Part shown: piece by piece, positions 28,538-36,692 of the stretch
How the letters are laid out: the number at the start of each line of letters is the position of its first letter
Position numbering within the stretch: the stretch's first letter is position 1
Assembly (NCBI GenBank): GCA_002796995.1
Contig: PEKW01000002.1
Location: forward strand, 877,990 to 941,989
Length of the DNA: 64,000 nt
Reading direction: 5' to 3'
Source of the DNA: Rhizobium sp.
Lineage (GTDB): Bacteria; Pseudomonadota; Alphaproteobacteria; Rhizobiales; Rhizobiaceae
Program-made: the position numbers and the translations under genes
The notes under the pieces: generated by a model
What the model was told of the DNA's origin: nothing
Database searches by the model: none
Seen by the model: the letters and a program-made list of their open reading frames with translations, nothing else

Positions 28538-29833
28538 TCAGATGACCGTGAAGTCGGCCGCGGTGAGGATGAGCCAGGCATCGAGATGGGCTACCGCCAC
28601 ACGGCCTCCTGCGGCGCTGCCATTGCTGTCATAGTACAGCATGCCGGTATCCCGCTCGTAGATCACCCGGTCGCTGGAATCGGCCGCGAGCCCGCTGGTA
28701 TTGGAGACGAAGGCCGTGGAGGCGAGAGCGCCGGTGGTCGGGAGCGCCGTGAATATGGCGTTCTCCAGCCAGATCGTGTCGTCGGCCGCGGAAAAATCGT
28801 CGATGATGTCGACATTGGTGGTGGCGCTGAGCGGAGCGTTGAAGACGAAGATGTCGCGGCCGTCGCCGCCGATCAGTGTGTCATTTCCGCCCCGGCCGTT
28901 GAGCATGTCATTGCCGTCTTCGCCGCGCAGCCTGTTTGCCACTGCGCTGCCGGTCAGGCGGTCGGCAAAGTCGGAGCCGACCACCGCTTCGATATTGATC
29001 AGGGTGTCGGTCCTTCCGAAACCGTCGATCGCGGTGCCGGCAGTCAGATTGACGGTAACGCCCTCAAAGCGGGCTCCGTAATAGATATCACGATTGAATT
29101 GTACCTCATCGAACCCGCCACCGCCGTCGATGCGATCGCGACCTCCCAGGCCCGTGAACACTTCATTGATCGACGAACCGGTCATGACGTCGCCAAACTG
29201 GGTGCCGCGGAAGGATTCGAAACCGGTAAAGGTCTCGGCATTGCCATAGGCGTCGGTGACCGTACCGGCCGCAGCGTTCAGCACAATACCGCGAACGGCG
29301 TTGACGTCATCATGGGCCAGCGAGAAGCTCAACAGATCGAATCCCGCGCCGCCGTTGAAGGCGTCGCGCCCCGCTCCGCCATCAATGTAGTCGTCACCGG
29401 CTCCGCCACTGATCCTGTCGGCGCCGCCATAGCCAATGATGGAGTCGCCGGCGGCAGAGCCGGTCAGCGTGTCGTTGCCGCTCAGCAGCCACTCGCCAAG
29501 TCGATACATGGTGAAATACGAAAGCGCATCGTTGAAAACGTGGGTCGCCAGGCTCAAGCTCATGGTCCGGAGAACCGTGGTCCCGTCTGTGCCGAGAATC
29601 TGCAGGCTGGTGATGGTGCCGGTGTCGCCCAACTGGCCGCCAGCGGAGGTGAAGCCCGTGCCGACGAGCTTCACGTGGAAGCCATTTTCGAGACTGTACC
29701 GCGCCGAGGTCGGCGAGATGGTTTCGATGTGGAAATCATGGTCCTCCCAGCTCAGCAAAGTCTCGATGCCGAGATTTCTCACCGAAAATGTCGGATCGAC
29801 GTCACTCCGGGAAAAATAGGTAACGGTTGCCAT
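28538..29833 (-). CDS. RTX calcium-binding repeat protein, tandem copy 2
   Basis: This 431-aa protein is a close paralogue of the gene at 26899. It shares HVKLVGTGFTSAGGQLGDTG near residue 50, the RTX blocks (GGADRISGGAGDDYIDGGAG; GEDGNDMLNGRGGND), and the C-terminal DTGMLYYDSNGSAAGG. It lacks two of the repeat units in the second RTX block of copy 1, which accounts for most of the length difference. No Sec signal; type I export is expected. The first 40 residues diverge between copies, as do the final 20. The 350 nt upstream are AT-rich and hold its promoter region. Confidence 0.9.
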   Translation of the reverse strand: MATVTYFSRSDVDPTFSVRNLGIETLLSWEDHDFHIETISPTSARYSLENGFHVKLVGTGFTSAGGQLGDTGTITSLQILGTDGTTVLRTMSLSLATHVFNDALSYFTMYRLGEWLLSGNDTLTGSAAGDSIIGYGGADRISGGAGDDYIDGGAGRDAFNGGAGFDLLSFSLAHDDVNAVRGIVLNAAAGTVTDAYGNAETFTGFESFRGTQFGDVMTGSSINEVFTGLGGRDRIDGGGGFDEVQFNRDIYYGARFEGVTVNLTAGTAIDGFGRTDTLINIEAVVGSDFADRLTGSAVANRLRGEDGNDMLNGRGGNDTLIGGDGRDIFVFNAPLSATTNVDIIDDFSAADDTIWLENAIFTALPTTGALASTAFVSNTSGLAADSSDRVIYERDTGMLYYDSNGSAAGGRVAVAHLDAWLILTAADFTVI

Positions 29834-30183
29834 AGATCTTCACCCCATGCTCAAGAAGGTTGCATAGAGTGTCCTTATGTCGTTCAGGTTGGTTGAGGCA
29901 ATATCAGGCAAGAGACTTTTTCGACATTCCGGCACGATATTAATTCAATATTAAATGCCTAATATTCGATGTTCCCTGCGAAGCTTCGGATTCGCGTTGC
30001 GTTGGGTTGATCAGGCTCCGAATGATTGGTCGGTGCTTTGCAGAAGAAGCAGCCGTAGGCGGACTTCGCTGGATATGAACGGATGGGATGGGCCGCAACC
30101 CGAGCCCTCGCGCGCGTGTCGCTTCGCAAGGTCCGCCGGGTTTCCCCGGCGGACGCGATGGAACCGGCAAGAAAGGCCGGGGC
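29834..30183. other. Intergenic region upstream of RTX gene 2
   Basis: About 350 nt contain the AT-rich promoter side of RTX gene 2 (29870-29960) and, at 30131-30154, a 10-bp stem hairpin with the same GGGTTTCCCC core as the terminator at 28451. The latter lies 29 nt beyond the stop of the next minus-strand gene and is its likely terminator. No further gene seen. Confidence 0.55.
30131..30154 (-). terminator. Hairpin terminator of the small secreted-protein gene
   Basis: Arms 30131-30140 and 30145-30154 form a 10-bp GC-rich stem with a TTTC (GAAA on the minus strand) loop. It lies downstream of the minus-strand gene ending at 30184. The minus-strand flank is CTTGCG, so the T tract is weak. 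Confidence 0.6.
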
Positions 30184-30513
30184 TTATTCCTGGATCGTGT
30201 ATTCGCCCATTTCGCACAGGTTCTGCGTGTCGGTCGTGGTTTCGAGTTCGTCGCCCTGGAACTCGAAGCGCATGTCGTAGTCGCACTTGTCGCGGCCGTC
30301 GGCGATGGTGATCTGCATGCTCTCGCCCGGCTCCAGAACGTCCTGGCCGAAGATGTCGTCTTCCCACTTGTCGACGCCGACCGGCGAGGCGTGGAAATTG
30401 TTCAAGACCGACTTCGTGCCGTTCTTCAGCGTGAAGACGAGATCTTCCGCCTGCGAGGCGCCGGCCGACAGAACCAGCGTCGAGGCGATCAGGGCGAGTT
30501 TCAGTTTATGCAT
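30184..30513 (-). CDS. Small secreted protein (unknown)
   Basis: This 109-aa protein has a signal peptide (LALIASTLVLSAGASQAED) and a beta-rich mature domain (LVFTLKNGTKSVLNNFHASP, GESMQITIADG, CDYDMRFEFQG) with two cysteines. The pattern resembles small Ig-like or C2-like folds, but no family is assigned. ATG 30513 is favoured by AAAGGA about 10 nt upstream. Confidence 0.75.
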   Translation of the reverse strand: MHKLKLALIASTLVLSAGASQAEDLVFTLKNGTKSVLNNFHASPVGVDKWEDDIFGQDVLEPGESMQITIADGRDKCDYDMRFEFQGDELETTTDTQNLCEMGEYTIQE

Positions 30514-30657
30514 GTGAGACAATCCTTTGACACCCAATATCGGGCGAGGGGGATCTATCGCGATCGCCGCTGAACCCCCGGTGAATGGATCGTTATCCTT
30601 TCATTCACCATGCGGGGGAGGGCGATGAGCCGCGGGCGAAAATCATCACCCGACGGC

Positions 30658-30984
30658 TCAGTTGAATGCCTTGCGCCATCCTGCGGCACGGGCTTCGGCT
30701 TCGGAGCAGAACCAGCGCTCACCGTGCGTGAGCGAGATGCGCGTTTCGCCGTAGTGCTCCTGGCCGGGCACGTGAAAGATCCGCTCGCCGGTATTCATGC
30801 TGATATTGCCCTTGATGTTACAGCCCGGCGCAGAGGCGGCCGAAAGGGCGGGAAGATTTCCGACCGCCGAATATCCGAGCAAGCCCGCTACGATCGCCGT
30901 GGCGGCGAACTTGCGCAGGACCGCGAAGGGGGAGGCTTCGCGGTGGCTGTGCCTGCGCCTGGAATGATTGCGTGGGTTGTGCAT
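30658..30984 (-). CDS. Membrane-anchored protein with a sunset-like domain
   Basis: This 108-aa protein has a basic, His/Arg-rich N-terminus (HNPRNHSRRRHSHREA), one transmembrane segment (about residues 25-50) and a C-terminal domain with CNIKGNISMNTGERIFHVPG and GERWFCSEAEARAAGWRK. That module is found at the ends of several rhizobial nucleases and exopolysaccharide-associated proteins and is often called a sunset domain. ATG 30984 has GAGGA 7 nt upstream; an ATG at 31008 is also in frame. Confidence 0.7.
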   Translation of the reverse strand: MHNPRNHSRRRHSHREASPFAVLRKFAATAIVAGLLGYSAVGNLPALSAASAPGCNIKGNISMNTGERIFHVPGQEHYGETRISLTHGERWFCSEAEARAAGWRKAFN

Positions 30985-31124
30985 GGCAGGTCCTCGCTTT
31001 CCCGCCATGGTGGCAAGGGCCTGTTTCGAAAGAATTGAAGAATTCGTTAAAAGGTGAGGTAACGCTTCGAATTCCTGGCCTGTTAATGCAAGGACGCCTC
31101 GTCAGCGAGATCTGTTTCAGGCCT

Positions 31125-31385
31125 TCACCCGCGAATCTTCACCGGCCGCCAGACGATCGTCTCGGGGGTGCGGTCGAAGGGCGGTTCCATCAGGGTCACC
31201 CGGCAGTCTCGCATATCGCACACGCTGCAGCGGAAGGGCAGGCTGCGCGGGTCTCGCCCGTGGCCGTACATGCCGCCGAGGTCGCTGGCGAGAAAGCGCG
31301 CCTGGCGCTCGCAACGGCGACAGGTCGCCACCACGAACATGTGGTGTCGGATTGCCTTGCCGAGGGTGTCGATGCTGACGGCCAT
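31125..31385 (-). CDS. Small zinc-ribbon-like protein (unknown)
   Basis: This 86-aa protein contains CRRC and CSVCDMRDC, five cysteines spaced so that four could bind zinc. MAVSIDTLGKAIRHH is a plausible start; the frame is open another 65 codons upstream, but that extension has no family-like features. Function unknown; similar small proteins act as transcription or recombination accessory factors or as structural zinc domains. Confidence 0.55.
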   Translation of the reverse strand: MAVSIDTLGKAIRHHMFVVATCRRCERQARFLASDLGGMYGHGRDPRSLPFRCSVCDMRDCRVTLMEPPFDRTPETIVWRPVKIRG

Positions 31386-31691
31386 GACAAGCAAATGAAA
31401 CAAAACGGGAACGTCGTCAAGGCCGCGCGAAATCCGGCACGATGCCGTCGGCTCCGGCGCTTGCGGGGGAGAGGGGGCGCATTTCGCGGCCAGCCAGTCA
31501 CGCCATGTAATATACTGAATATTAACCATAAAATCCGAGGCGCGTAAGGCAAGTGTTAACCCTAACGCATGTATAAACACTTTGCTTCCAGTAGGTAGTG
31601 CGTTCGTGAGGCGTGTTGGTTTTGAGTTTCTTATAGGAGGGCGTCATCCACGGCGCCCTCCGCAAGAGACCAAGTATTGCGTAGGTGTTGT
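31386..31691. other. Intergenic region upstream of the orphan flagellin
   Basis: About 300 nt with an AT-rich middle part (31500-31640). A hairpin with 8-bp arms at 31636-31643 and 31654-31661 would lie in the flagellin mRNA leader, 30 nt before the start codon. In Caulobacter the flagellin mRNA leader is the target of FlbT; a similar control here is only a possibility. Confidence 0.45.
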
Positions 31692-32657
31692 ATGTTGAGT
31701 TTTAACACGAATAACGGCGCTATTCTTGCGCTGGACGTCCTCCGGTCTACGACTGGCAGTCGCGACGACACTTTGTCCCGGGTCACGTCCGGCCAGCGCG
31801 TCGCCACCGCGGCCGACAACGCCGCCTACTGGTCGATCGCCACGACCATGCGCTCCGACAACAAGATGCTGTCTGCCGTCGAGGATGCCCTCGGCCTTGC
31901 GGGCGGGATCGTCGACAGCGCCACCAACGGCTACTCGGCCGCCACCGACGTACTGGTCGAGTTCAAGAAGCTGCTGGTCCTGTCGCGCGAGGCGGGGGTC
32001 GATCGGGACAAGATCAATACCGATCTCGACCAGTTGAAGGACCAGCTGAAGAACATCGCCAATTCCTCCAGCTTCGCCGAACAGAACTGGCTGAAGCGCA
32101 CCGATGTCGCCGACGACGTCGACCGCCAGCTGGTCGGCTCCTTCCGGCGCGATGCCGACGGCGGCGTGACGGTGACGAACATCACCTACGAGATCGCCGG
32201 AACACCCGGCACCTCCGACGTCAATTTCCTCGTCGACGACCTCTCCGGCGACGGCGGCATCCTGACGGGTTCCGGCTTTGCCGCCGAGCTCGGCACCTCC
32301 AAGGACTGGGTGTTGTTCAACGGCGAGAACGGCGGCGCCTATGACGAGATCACCCTGACCGACACGACGACCAGCGCCGAGATCGAGGAAATGATCAGCG
32401 TCGTCGACGCGATGGCCGAGCGCACCATCGATGTGGCGACCATGCTCGGCGCCATCGGCACCCGCATCGAGTTGCAAACCGAATTCACCAAGGACCTGCA
32501 GGATTCGATCGAGTTCGGCGTGGGCAAGATGGTCGATGCCGACCTCAATGCCGAATCCACCCGGCTGAGGGCGCTGCAGACTCAGGAACAGCTCGGCATC
32601 CAGGCCCTGCAGATCGCCAATTCCGGAACCGAACGTTTCCTCGACCTGCTGCTCTGA
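31692..32657 (+). CDS. Flagellin (orphan, divergent)
   Basis: This 321-aa protein has conserved flagellin ends: N-terminal SFNTNNGAILALDVLRSTTG, SRVTSGQRVATAADNAAYWS and MRSDNKMLSAVEDALGLAG; C-terminal LRALQTQEQLGIQALQIAN. The extreme C-terminus, SGTERFLDLLL, is unlike the usual SLFR ending of rhizobial flagellins. The variable central domain is short. No other flagellar gene is present, so it is an orphan copy, either a minor filament subunit or one with a changed role. ATG 31692 follows AGGTG. A terminator lies at 32687. Confidence 0.9.
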   Translation: MLSFNTNNGAILALDVLRSTTGSRDDTLSRVTSGQRVATAADNAAYWSIATTMRSDNKMLSAVEDALGLAGGIVDSATNGYSAATDVLVEFKKLLVLSREAGVDRDKINTDLDQLKDQLKNIANSSSFAEQNWLKRTDVADDVDRQLVGSFRRDADGGVTVTNITYEIAGTPGTSDVNFLVDDLSGDGGILTGSGFAAELGTSKDWVLFNGENGGAYDEITLTDTTTSAEIEEMISVVDAMAERTIDVATMLGAIGTRIELQTEFTKDLQDSIEFGVGKMVDADLNAESTRLRALQTQEQLGIQALQIANSGTERFLDLLL

Positions 32658-32686
32658 CGCGCCGCGTTGGCAATCCGACAAAAAGA

Positions 32687-32715
32687 AAGCGCTCCGGTCC
32701 CCGACCGGAGCGCTT
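32687..32715 (+). terminator. Rho-independent terminator after flagellin
   Basis: A perfect 12-bp stem (32687-32698 with 32704-32715) with a 5-nt loop is followed by CTTCATTG. It lies 30 nt after the flagellin stop and 34 nt before the end of the convergent lipoprotein gene, so it may serve both. Confidence 0.85.
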
Positions 32716-32748
32716 CTTCATTGTCGCGCGCCTATGGGCAGGTGGTGA

Positions 32749-33147
32749 TCACGCGCCGGCGAGGAATTCCTCGCAATAGCTCTTGCCGCCGGTACGCTTG
32801 TCGACGACCGTGCGGATGCCGCGGATCACATAGTCAGGCGAAACCGTCAGCTGCACTTCGCAACGCAGATATTCGGTGCGGGCCGGCGTCAGGATCTTGC
32901 CCTTCTTGCCGTTGCCGAGATCTTCGTAGACGGCCGGCACCGTGCGGTTCTTGTAGCCCCCGCGCCAGGTGTAGAGCGTCGTGCCGCCGGTCTCGGTATC
33001 GGTGGTGGGCGGGCCGAACCTGGCGAAGAAGGCGCCGGCCTGCTGGCCGTTCCAGCGCGCTTCGATCGGGTTCTTGGCGACACCCGTTGTGGTGCATCCG
33101 GCAAGCGCCAGCGCAAGGCTGGCCATGGTGATCACGCGGAAATTCAT
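32749..33147 (-). CDS. Small lipoprotein (unknown)
   Basis: This 132-aa protein has a lipoprotein signal peptide ending LALAGC, so it is expected in the outer or inner membrane facing the periplasm. The mature part contains FARFGPPTTDTETGGTTLYTW, typical of small outer-membrane-associated proteins of the SmpA/BamE-like shape, followed by two Cys (LRCEVQ, KSYCEEF). Function not assigned. Confidence 0.75.
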   Translation of the reverse strand: MNFRVITMASLALALAGCTTTGVAKNPIEARWNGQQAGAFFARFGPPTTDTETGGTTLYTWRGGYKNRTVPAVYEDLGNGKKGKILTPARTEYLRCEVQLTVSPDYVIRGIRTVVDKRTGGKSYCEEFLAGA

Positions 33148-33460
33148 TTCTCTGTCCCTTGAGCTCATGTCGGCGAGCGCCTGCCCGGAGACCCCTGATT
33201 CTCCGCCCGTCGGCGACGCTTCGCATCTCGGGCTTTAGCCCCAATCCGGGTTCATGGAAATCGCCTCCTTTGGCTGTATCGCGCGAATTTTCGCCATTGA
33301 TGCGAAGCGGCCACGTTCCTGCGCCGCGACAGGGGCGTGCGGCCGTTCCGGCGAGCGGCGCGGGCGGGGCACTTGTCACGAAATTTTCGCCTTTCGACGG
33401 AAATCTTCAAATCACCGCTTGTGCATAAAAAAAGGCTGGTCTATAGAGGCGCCGCTGGCA

Positions 33461-33537
33461 CGGAGTGTAGCGCAGTCTGGTAGCGCACCACGTTCGGGAC
33501 GTGGGGGTCGAGTGTTCGAATCACTCCACTCCGACCA
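33461..33537 (+). tRNA. tRNA-Pro (anticodon CGG)
   Basis: This is a 77-nt cloverleaf with encoded CCA. The acceptor CGGAGTG pairs with CACTCCG, the anticodon stem CCACG/CGTGG encloses TTCGGGA with anticodon CGG, and the T arm contains GTTCGAATC. A rho-independent terminator follows at once. Confidence 0.97.
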
Positions 33538-33545
33538 GCTGGAAA

Positions 33546-33568
33546 AGCCCGCTTTTGCGGGCTTTTTT
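33546..33568 (+). terminator. Rho-independent terminator of tRNA-Pro
   Basis: A 7-bp stem, AGCCCGC with GCGGGCT, and a TTTT loop are followed by a run of six T (33563-33568), 8 nt after the tRNA 3' end. Confidence 0.93.
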
Positions 33569-33722
33569 CTTTTCTGACCCATATGCGTCGCTCACGCCTT
33601 CGCGGCGTTCGCCAAGCTGGTTTTGATCCCTGTCCCTCTCTGTCGCTTGACCTGCCGCCGAACGCATGGCGTTGTGGCGGCATGGCCGCGAACGTCTCAC
33701 GCGCGGCGGGGAGCGACCAGTC

Positions 33723-34004
33723 ATGCAGATCGAACGCGACGGCAATGGCGACTTCATTCTCGATCCGGCCGAGATCGCCCAGCGTTTCGGCCTGGCGCCC
33801 GGGGATTTCCGCCGCCAGCAGGAGCAGGGCCTGGTCAAGAGCACGGTCGAGGTGGGCGAGGGCGAGGATGCCGGCACGAGCCGCCTCAGCCTGCGCATCG
33901 GCAATCGCATATGGCGCGCCGTCCTCGACGAAAACGGGCAAGTGGTTCGCGAGGAGCTGAACATCGCCCGCGGCGCTCCGGTCCGCCGCGACGGCAAGGC
34001 CTGA
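33723..34004 (+). CDS. Small DUF6522-like protein
   Basis: This 93-aa protein (MQIERDGNGDFILDPAEIAQ... with FRRQQEQGLVKSTVEVGEGE and LSLRIGNRIWRAVLDENGQV) looks like the DUF6522 family of small rhizobial proteins, sometimes found next to cytochrome or nitric-oxide genes. ATG 33723 is chosen because GGGGAG precedes it by about 9 nt. No function is known. It is convergent with cysN. Confidence 0.65.
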   Translation: MQIERDGNGDFILDPAEIAQRFGLAPGDFRRQQEQGLVKSTVEVGEGEDAGTSRLSLRIGNRIWRAVLDENGQVVREELNIARGAPVRRDGKA

Positions 34005-34022
34005 TCCAATCCCTCGGAAACG

Positions 34023-34053
34023 AAAAAAGCCCGCTCCGGGTGAGGGAGCGGGC
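34023..34053 (-). terminator. Rho-independent terminator of the cysHDN strand
   Basis: On the minus strand a 9-bp stem (34045-34053 with 34029-34037) is followed by six T residues. It lies 36 nt beyond the cysN stop codon. Confidence 0.9.
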
Positions 34054-34088
34054 ATGCGGGACGCTCGGCGTCCGGGGAGAATTTCGTC

Positions 34089-35564
34089 TCAGCCGTCGAT
34101 GCCGTCGAACAGGTCGCGGGCGGCGGCATTGGTGATGCGGCGGGATTCCACCTCGTCGCGGCGGCTGGCGAGCAGTTCGGTCGCCAGGATCTGCTCGGCG
34201 AGATCGGCCGGCAACGACAGGATCACCCGGCCGTCATTGGCGTTCAGCCCGCCGAGATCGGCCCGCTTGGCCGTGATCATGCCGCCGGCCACCGTATTGT
34301 TGGTGTCCGGATCGATCAGGATGAAGGCGCCGGTCGAGCGGTTCTGCTCGTAGGGGTCGAAGATCGCCGCCTCGTCGAAGGCGAGATGCACCTTGCCGAT
34401 GGCGTTCATGGCGAGCGCCTCGGCCGGGTTCCACTTGCCCGACTTCAGGTCGAGCTGGGAGACCGGATTGACCTGCGCGCGCTGACGGCGCGAGCCCGAC
34501 TTCAGCCAGTAGCGCTTGCCCGGCTGGATGCCGTCCGGCTGCAGCGCGACGAGATGCGCGTCGAAGGACAGGCCCGTCTGCGGCTGGCTGTCGAGCGAGA
34601 CGATCATGTCGCCGCGCGACACGTCGACCTGTCGGTCGAGCACCAGGGTGATGGCATCGCCGGCGACCGCCGCGTTGCGCACCAGGTCGAAGGTGACGAT
34701 CTGCTTGACGTTGGCGATCTGGCCGGACGGCAGGATCACCACGCCGTCGCCGGGCTTCACCGCGCCGCCGGCAACCGTACCCTGATAGCCGCGGAAGCTC
34801 TCGCCCGGACGGCAGACGCGCTGCACCGGCAGGCGGAAGCCCGTGGTCTGGGCAGACCGCAGCGTGGCAAGTTCGAGTGCCTCGACCAGCGTCGGGCCGT
34901 CGTACCACGGCATGACGGCCGCGCCGGAATAGACGACATTCTCGCCCTTCAGCGCCGACATTGGGATCGCGGTCACCTGGCGCACGCCGAGCGTCAGCGC
35001 CAGTTCCTTGAAATCATGGGAAATCCGGTCGAACACGGCACGGTCGTAGCCAACCAGGTCGAACTTGTTGACCGCGAGCACGAACTGCTTGATGCCCATC
35101 AGCGACGCGATGGTGGCGTGGCGGCGGGTCTGTTCCAGCAGGCCAGCGCGCGCATCGACCAGCAGGATGGCGAGATCGGCCGTCGAGGCGCCGGTCGCCA
35201 TGTTGCGGGTATACTGCTCGTGGCCGGGCGTGTCGGCGACGATGAAGGAGCGCTTGTCCGAGGCGAAGTAGCGATAGGCGACGTCGATGGTGATGCCCTG
35301 TTCGCGTTCGGCCTGCAGGCCGTCGAGCAGCAGCGCGAAGTCGGGCAGGCCGAGATCGTTCTGCTTGCCCGAATCGCGGTGGAGCGTCGCGGCCTGGTCT
35401 TCCTTGACGGCCTTGGTGTCCCACAGCAGGCGGCCGATCAGCGTCGACTTGCCGTCGTCAACCGAGCCGCAGGTGATGAGGCGCAGCGGGCGCGAATCGC
35501 GGGTCACGAAGGCCGGATGGACGTCCGGAAGCTCGGCGGCGAGGGCGGTAATGGCGGCGGTCAT
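34089..35564 (-). CDS. cysN: Sulfate adenylyltransferase large subunit (GTPase)
   Basis: This 491-aa GTPase drives ATP sulfurylase: G1 CGSVDDGKSTLIGRLL, G3 ADTPGHEQYTRNMA, G4 NKFDLV, followed by EF-Tu-like beta-barrel domains. It lacks the C-terminal APS kinase found in NodQ/CysNC fusions. That fits the APS-reductase route encoded next door, which does not need PAPS. ATG 35564 lies 1 nt after the cysD stop; the frame is open upstream into cysD. Confidence 0.97.
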   Translation of the reverse strand: MTAAITALAAELPDVHPAFVTRDSRPLRLITCGSVDDGKSTLIGRLLWDTKAVKEDQAATLHRDSGKQNDLGLPDFALLLDGLQAEREQGITIDVAYRYFASDKRSFIVADTPGHEQYTRNMATGASTADLAILLVDARAGLLEQTRRHATIASLMGIKQFVLAVNKFDLVGYDRAVFDRISHDFKELALTLGVRQVTAIPMSALKGENVVYSGAAVMPWYDGPTLVEALELATLRSAQTTGFRLPVQRVCRPGESFRGYQGTVAGGAVKPGDGVVILPSGQIANVKQIVTFDLVRNAAVAGDAITLVLDRQVDVSRGDMIVSLDSQPQTGLSFDAHLVALQPDGIQPGKRYWLKSGSRRQRAQVNPVSQLDLKSGKWNPAEALAMNAIGKVHLAFDEAAIFDPYEQNRSTGAFILIDPDTNNTVAGGMITAKRADLGGLNANDGRVILSLPADLAEQILATELLASRRDEVESRRITNAAARDLFDGIDG

Positions 35565-35565
35565 C

Positions 35566-36516
35566 TCAGAAATATCCTTCGCGTTTCTTCTTCTCCATCG
35601 ATCCCGACTGGTCGCGGTCGATGGCCCGGCCCTGGCGCTCGGACACGGTGGCGATTTCAAGCTCGGCGATCACCTCGTCCAGCGTCGTGGCGGTGGACCG
35701 GATGGCGCCGGTGAGCGGGAAGCAGCCGAGTGTGCGGAAGCGGATCATGCCTTCCTGCTTGACCTCTCCGGGCAGCAGTTCGAGGCGTGGATCCTCGGCG
35801 AGGATCATCATGCCGTCGCGCTCCACGTAAGGCCGCTTCTTGGCGTAGTAGAGCGGTACCAGCGGAATGTCCTCGGCCTGGATGTAGCGCCAGATGTCGA
35901 CCTCGGTCCAGTTCGACAGCGGGAAGGCGCGCACGCTCTCGCCGCGGCGGATCTGGCCGTTGTAGATATTCCACAGTTCGGGTCGCTGGTTGCGCGGATC
36001 CCAGCGATGGTCGGGCGTGCGGAAGGAGTAGATGCGTTCCTTGGCGCGGCTCGCCTCCTCGTCGCGGCGCGCACCGCCGAAGGCGGCGTCGAACTGGCCG
36101 GCGTCCAGCGCCTGGCGCAGGCTCTCCGTCTTCATGATGTCGGTATAGAGCGCCGAGCCGTGGCTGAACGGGGTGACGCCTTCGGCAGCGCCGCGCGGAT
36201 TGATGTGCTCGATCAGGTCGAGGTCGTAGCGTTCGACGATCTCGTCGCGAAAGGCGATCATCTCGGCGAACTTCCAGCCGGTGTTCACATGCAGCAGCGG
36301 GAAGGGCACCCGGCCGGGATAGAAGGCCTTGCGCGCCAGGTGCAGCAGCACGGACGAATCCTTGCCGATCGAATAGAGCATGACCGGCTTCTCGAACTCG
36401 GCGGCCACTTCGCGGAAGATGTGGATCGCCTCGTTCTCGAGCGCCTTCAGATGCGGATCAAGCGGCGGCTTGGCCGGCTGGTCCTTGGAATGGGGATCGA
36501 ATTCCGAATGATGCAT
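35566..36516 (-). CDS. cysD: Sulfate adenylyltransferase small subunit
   Basis: This 316-aa adenylyltransferase subunit has the PP-loop [20 protein letters not shown] near residue 45 and later [17 protein letters not shown] and [15 protein letters not shown]. With CysN it makes APS from sulfate and ATP. The C-terminus [11 protein letters not shown] is typical. ATG 36516 is preceded by AGGACAAGAGA. It is followed after 1 nt by cysN. A RIME-like repeat separates it from cysH. Confidence 0.97.
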   Translation of the reverse strand: MHHSEFDPHSKDQPAKPPLDPHLKALENEAIHIFREVAAEFEKPVMLYSIGKDSSVLLHLARKAFYPGRVPFPLLHVNTGWKFAEMIAFRDEIVERYDLDLIEHINPRGAAEGVTPFSHGSALYTDIMKTESLRQALDAGQFDAAFGGARRDEEASRAKERIYSFRTPDHRWDPRNQRPELWNIYNGQIRRGESVRAFPLSNWTEVDIWRYIQAEDIPLVPLYYAKKRPYVERDGMMILAEDPRLELLPGEVKQEGMIRFRTLGCFPLTGAIRSTATTLDEVIAELEIATVSERQGRAIDRDQSGSMEKKKREGYF

Positions 36517-36568
36517 TGTCTCTTGTCCTTGGCGCCCGGTGATGCCGGGTATCATTTGGTCGGGCCTT

Positions 36569-36678
36569 GCCCCTCATCCGGCTGCCGCCACCCTCTCCCC
36601 GTGAACGGGGAGAAGGGACTTGCTGCGCCGTCTCCGTCCCCTCTCCCCGTTCACGGGGAGAGGGTCAGGGTGAGGGGC
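36569..36678. repeat. RIME-like palindromic repeat 2 (between cysH and cysD)
   Basis: GCCCCTCATCCGG at the left and GGGTCAGGGTGAGGGGC at the right enclose two CTCCCCGT..ACGGGGAG hairpins. The same outer and inner blocks recur at 53662, 57315 and 58902. It occupies almost the whole gap between cysH and cysD and could form hairpins in the cysHDN transcript. Confidence 0.85.
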
Positions 36679-36692
36679 AAAAGTCGCTAAAA

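Noticed and set aside
34089..35564. NodQ-type CysN-CysC fusion
   Set aside because: Length and C-terminus show no APS kinase domain; cysH is of the APS-reducing type.
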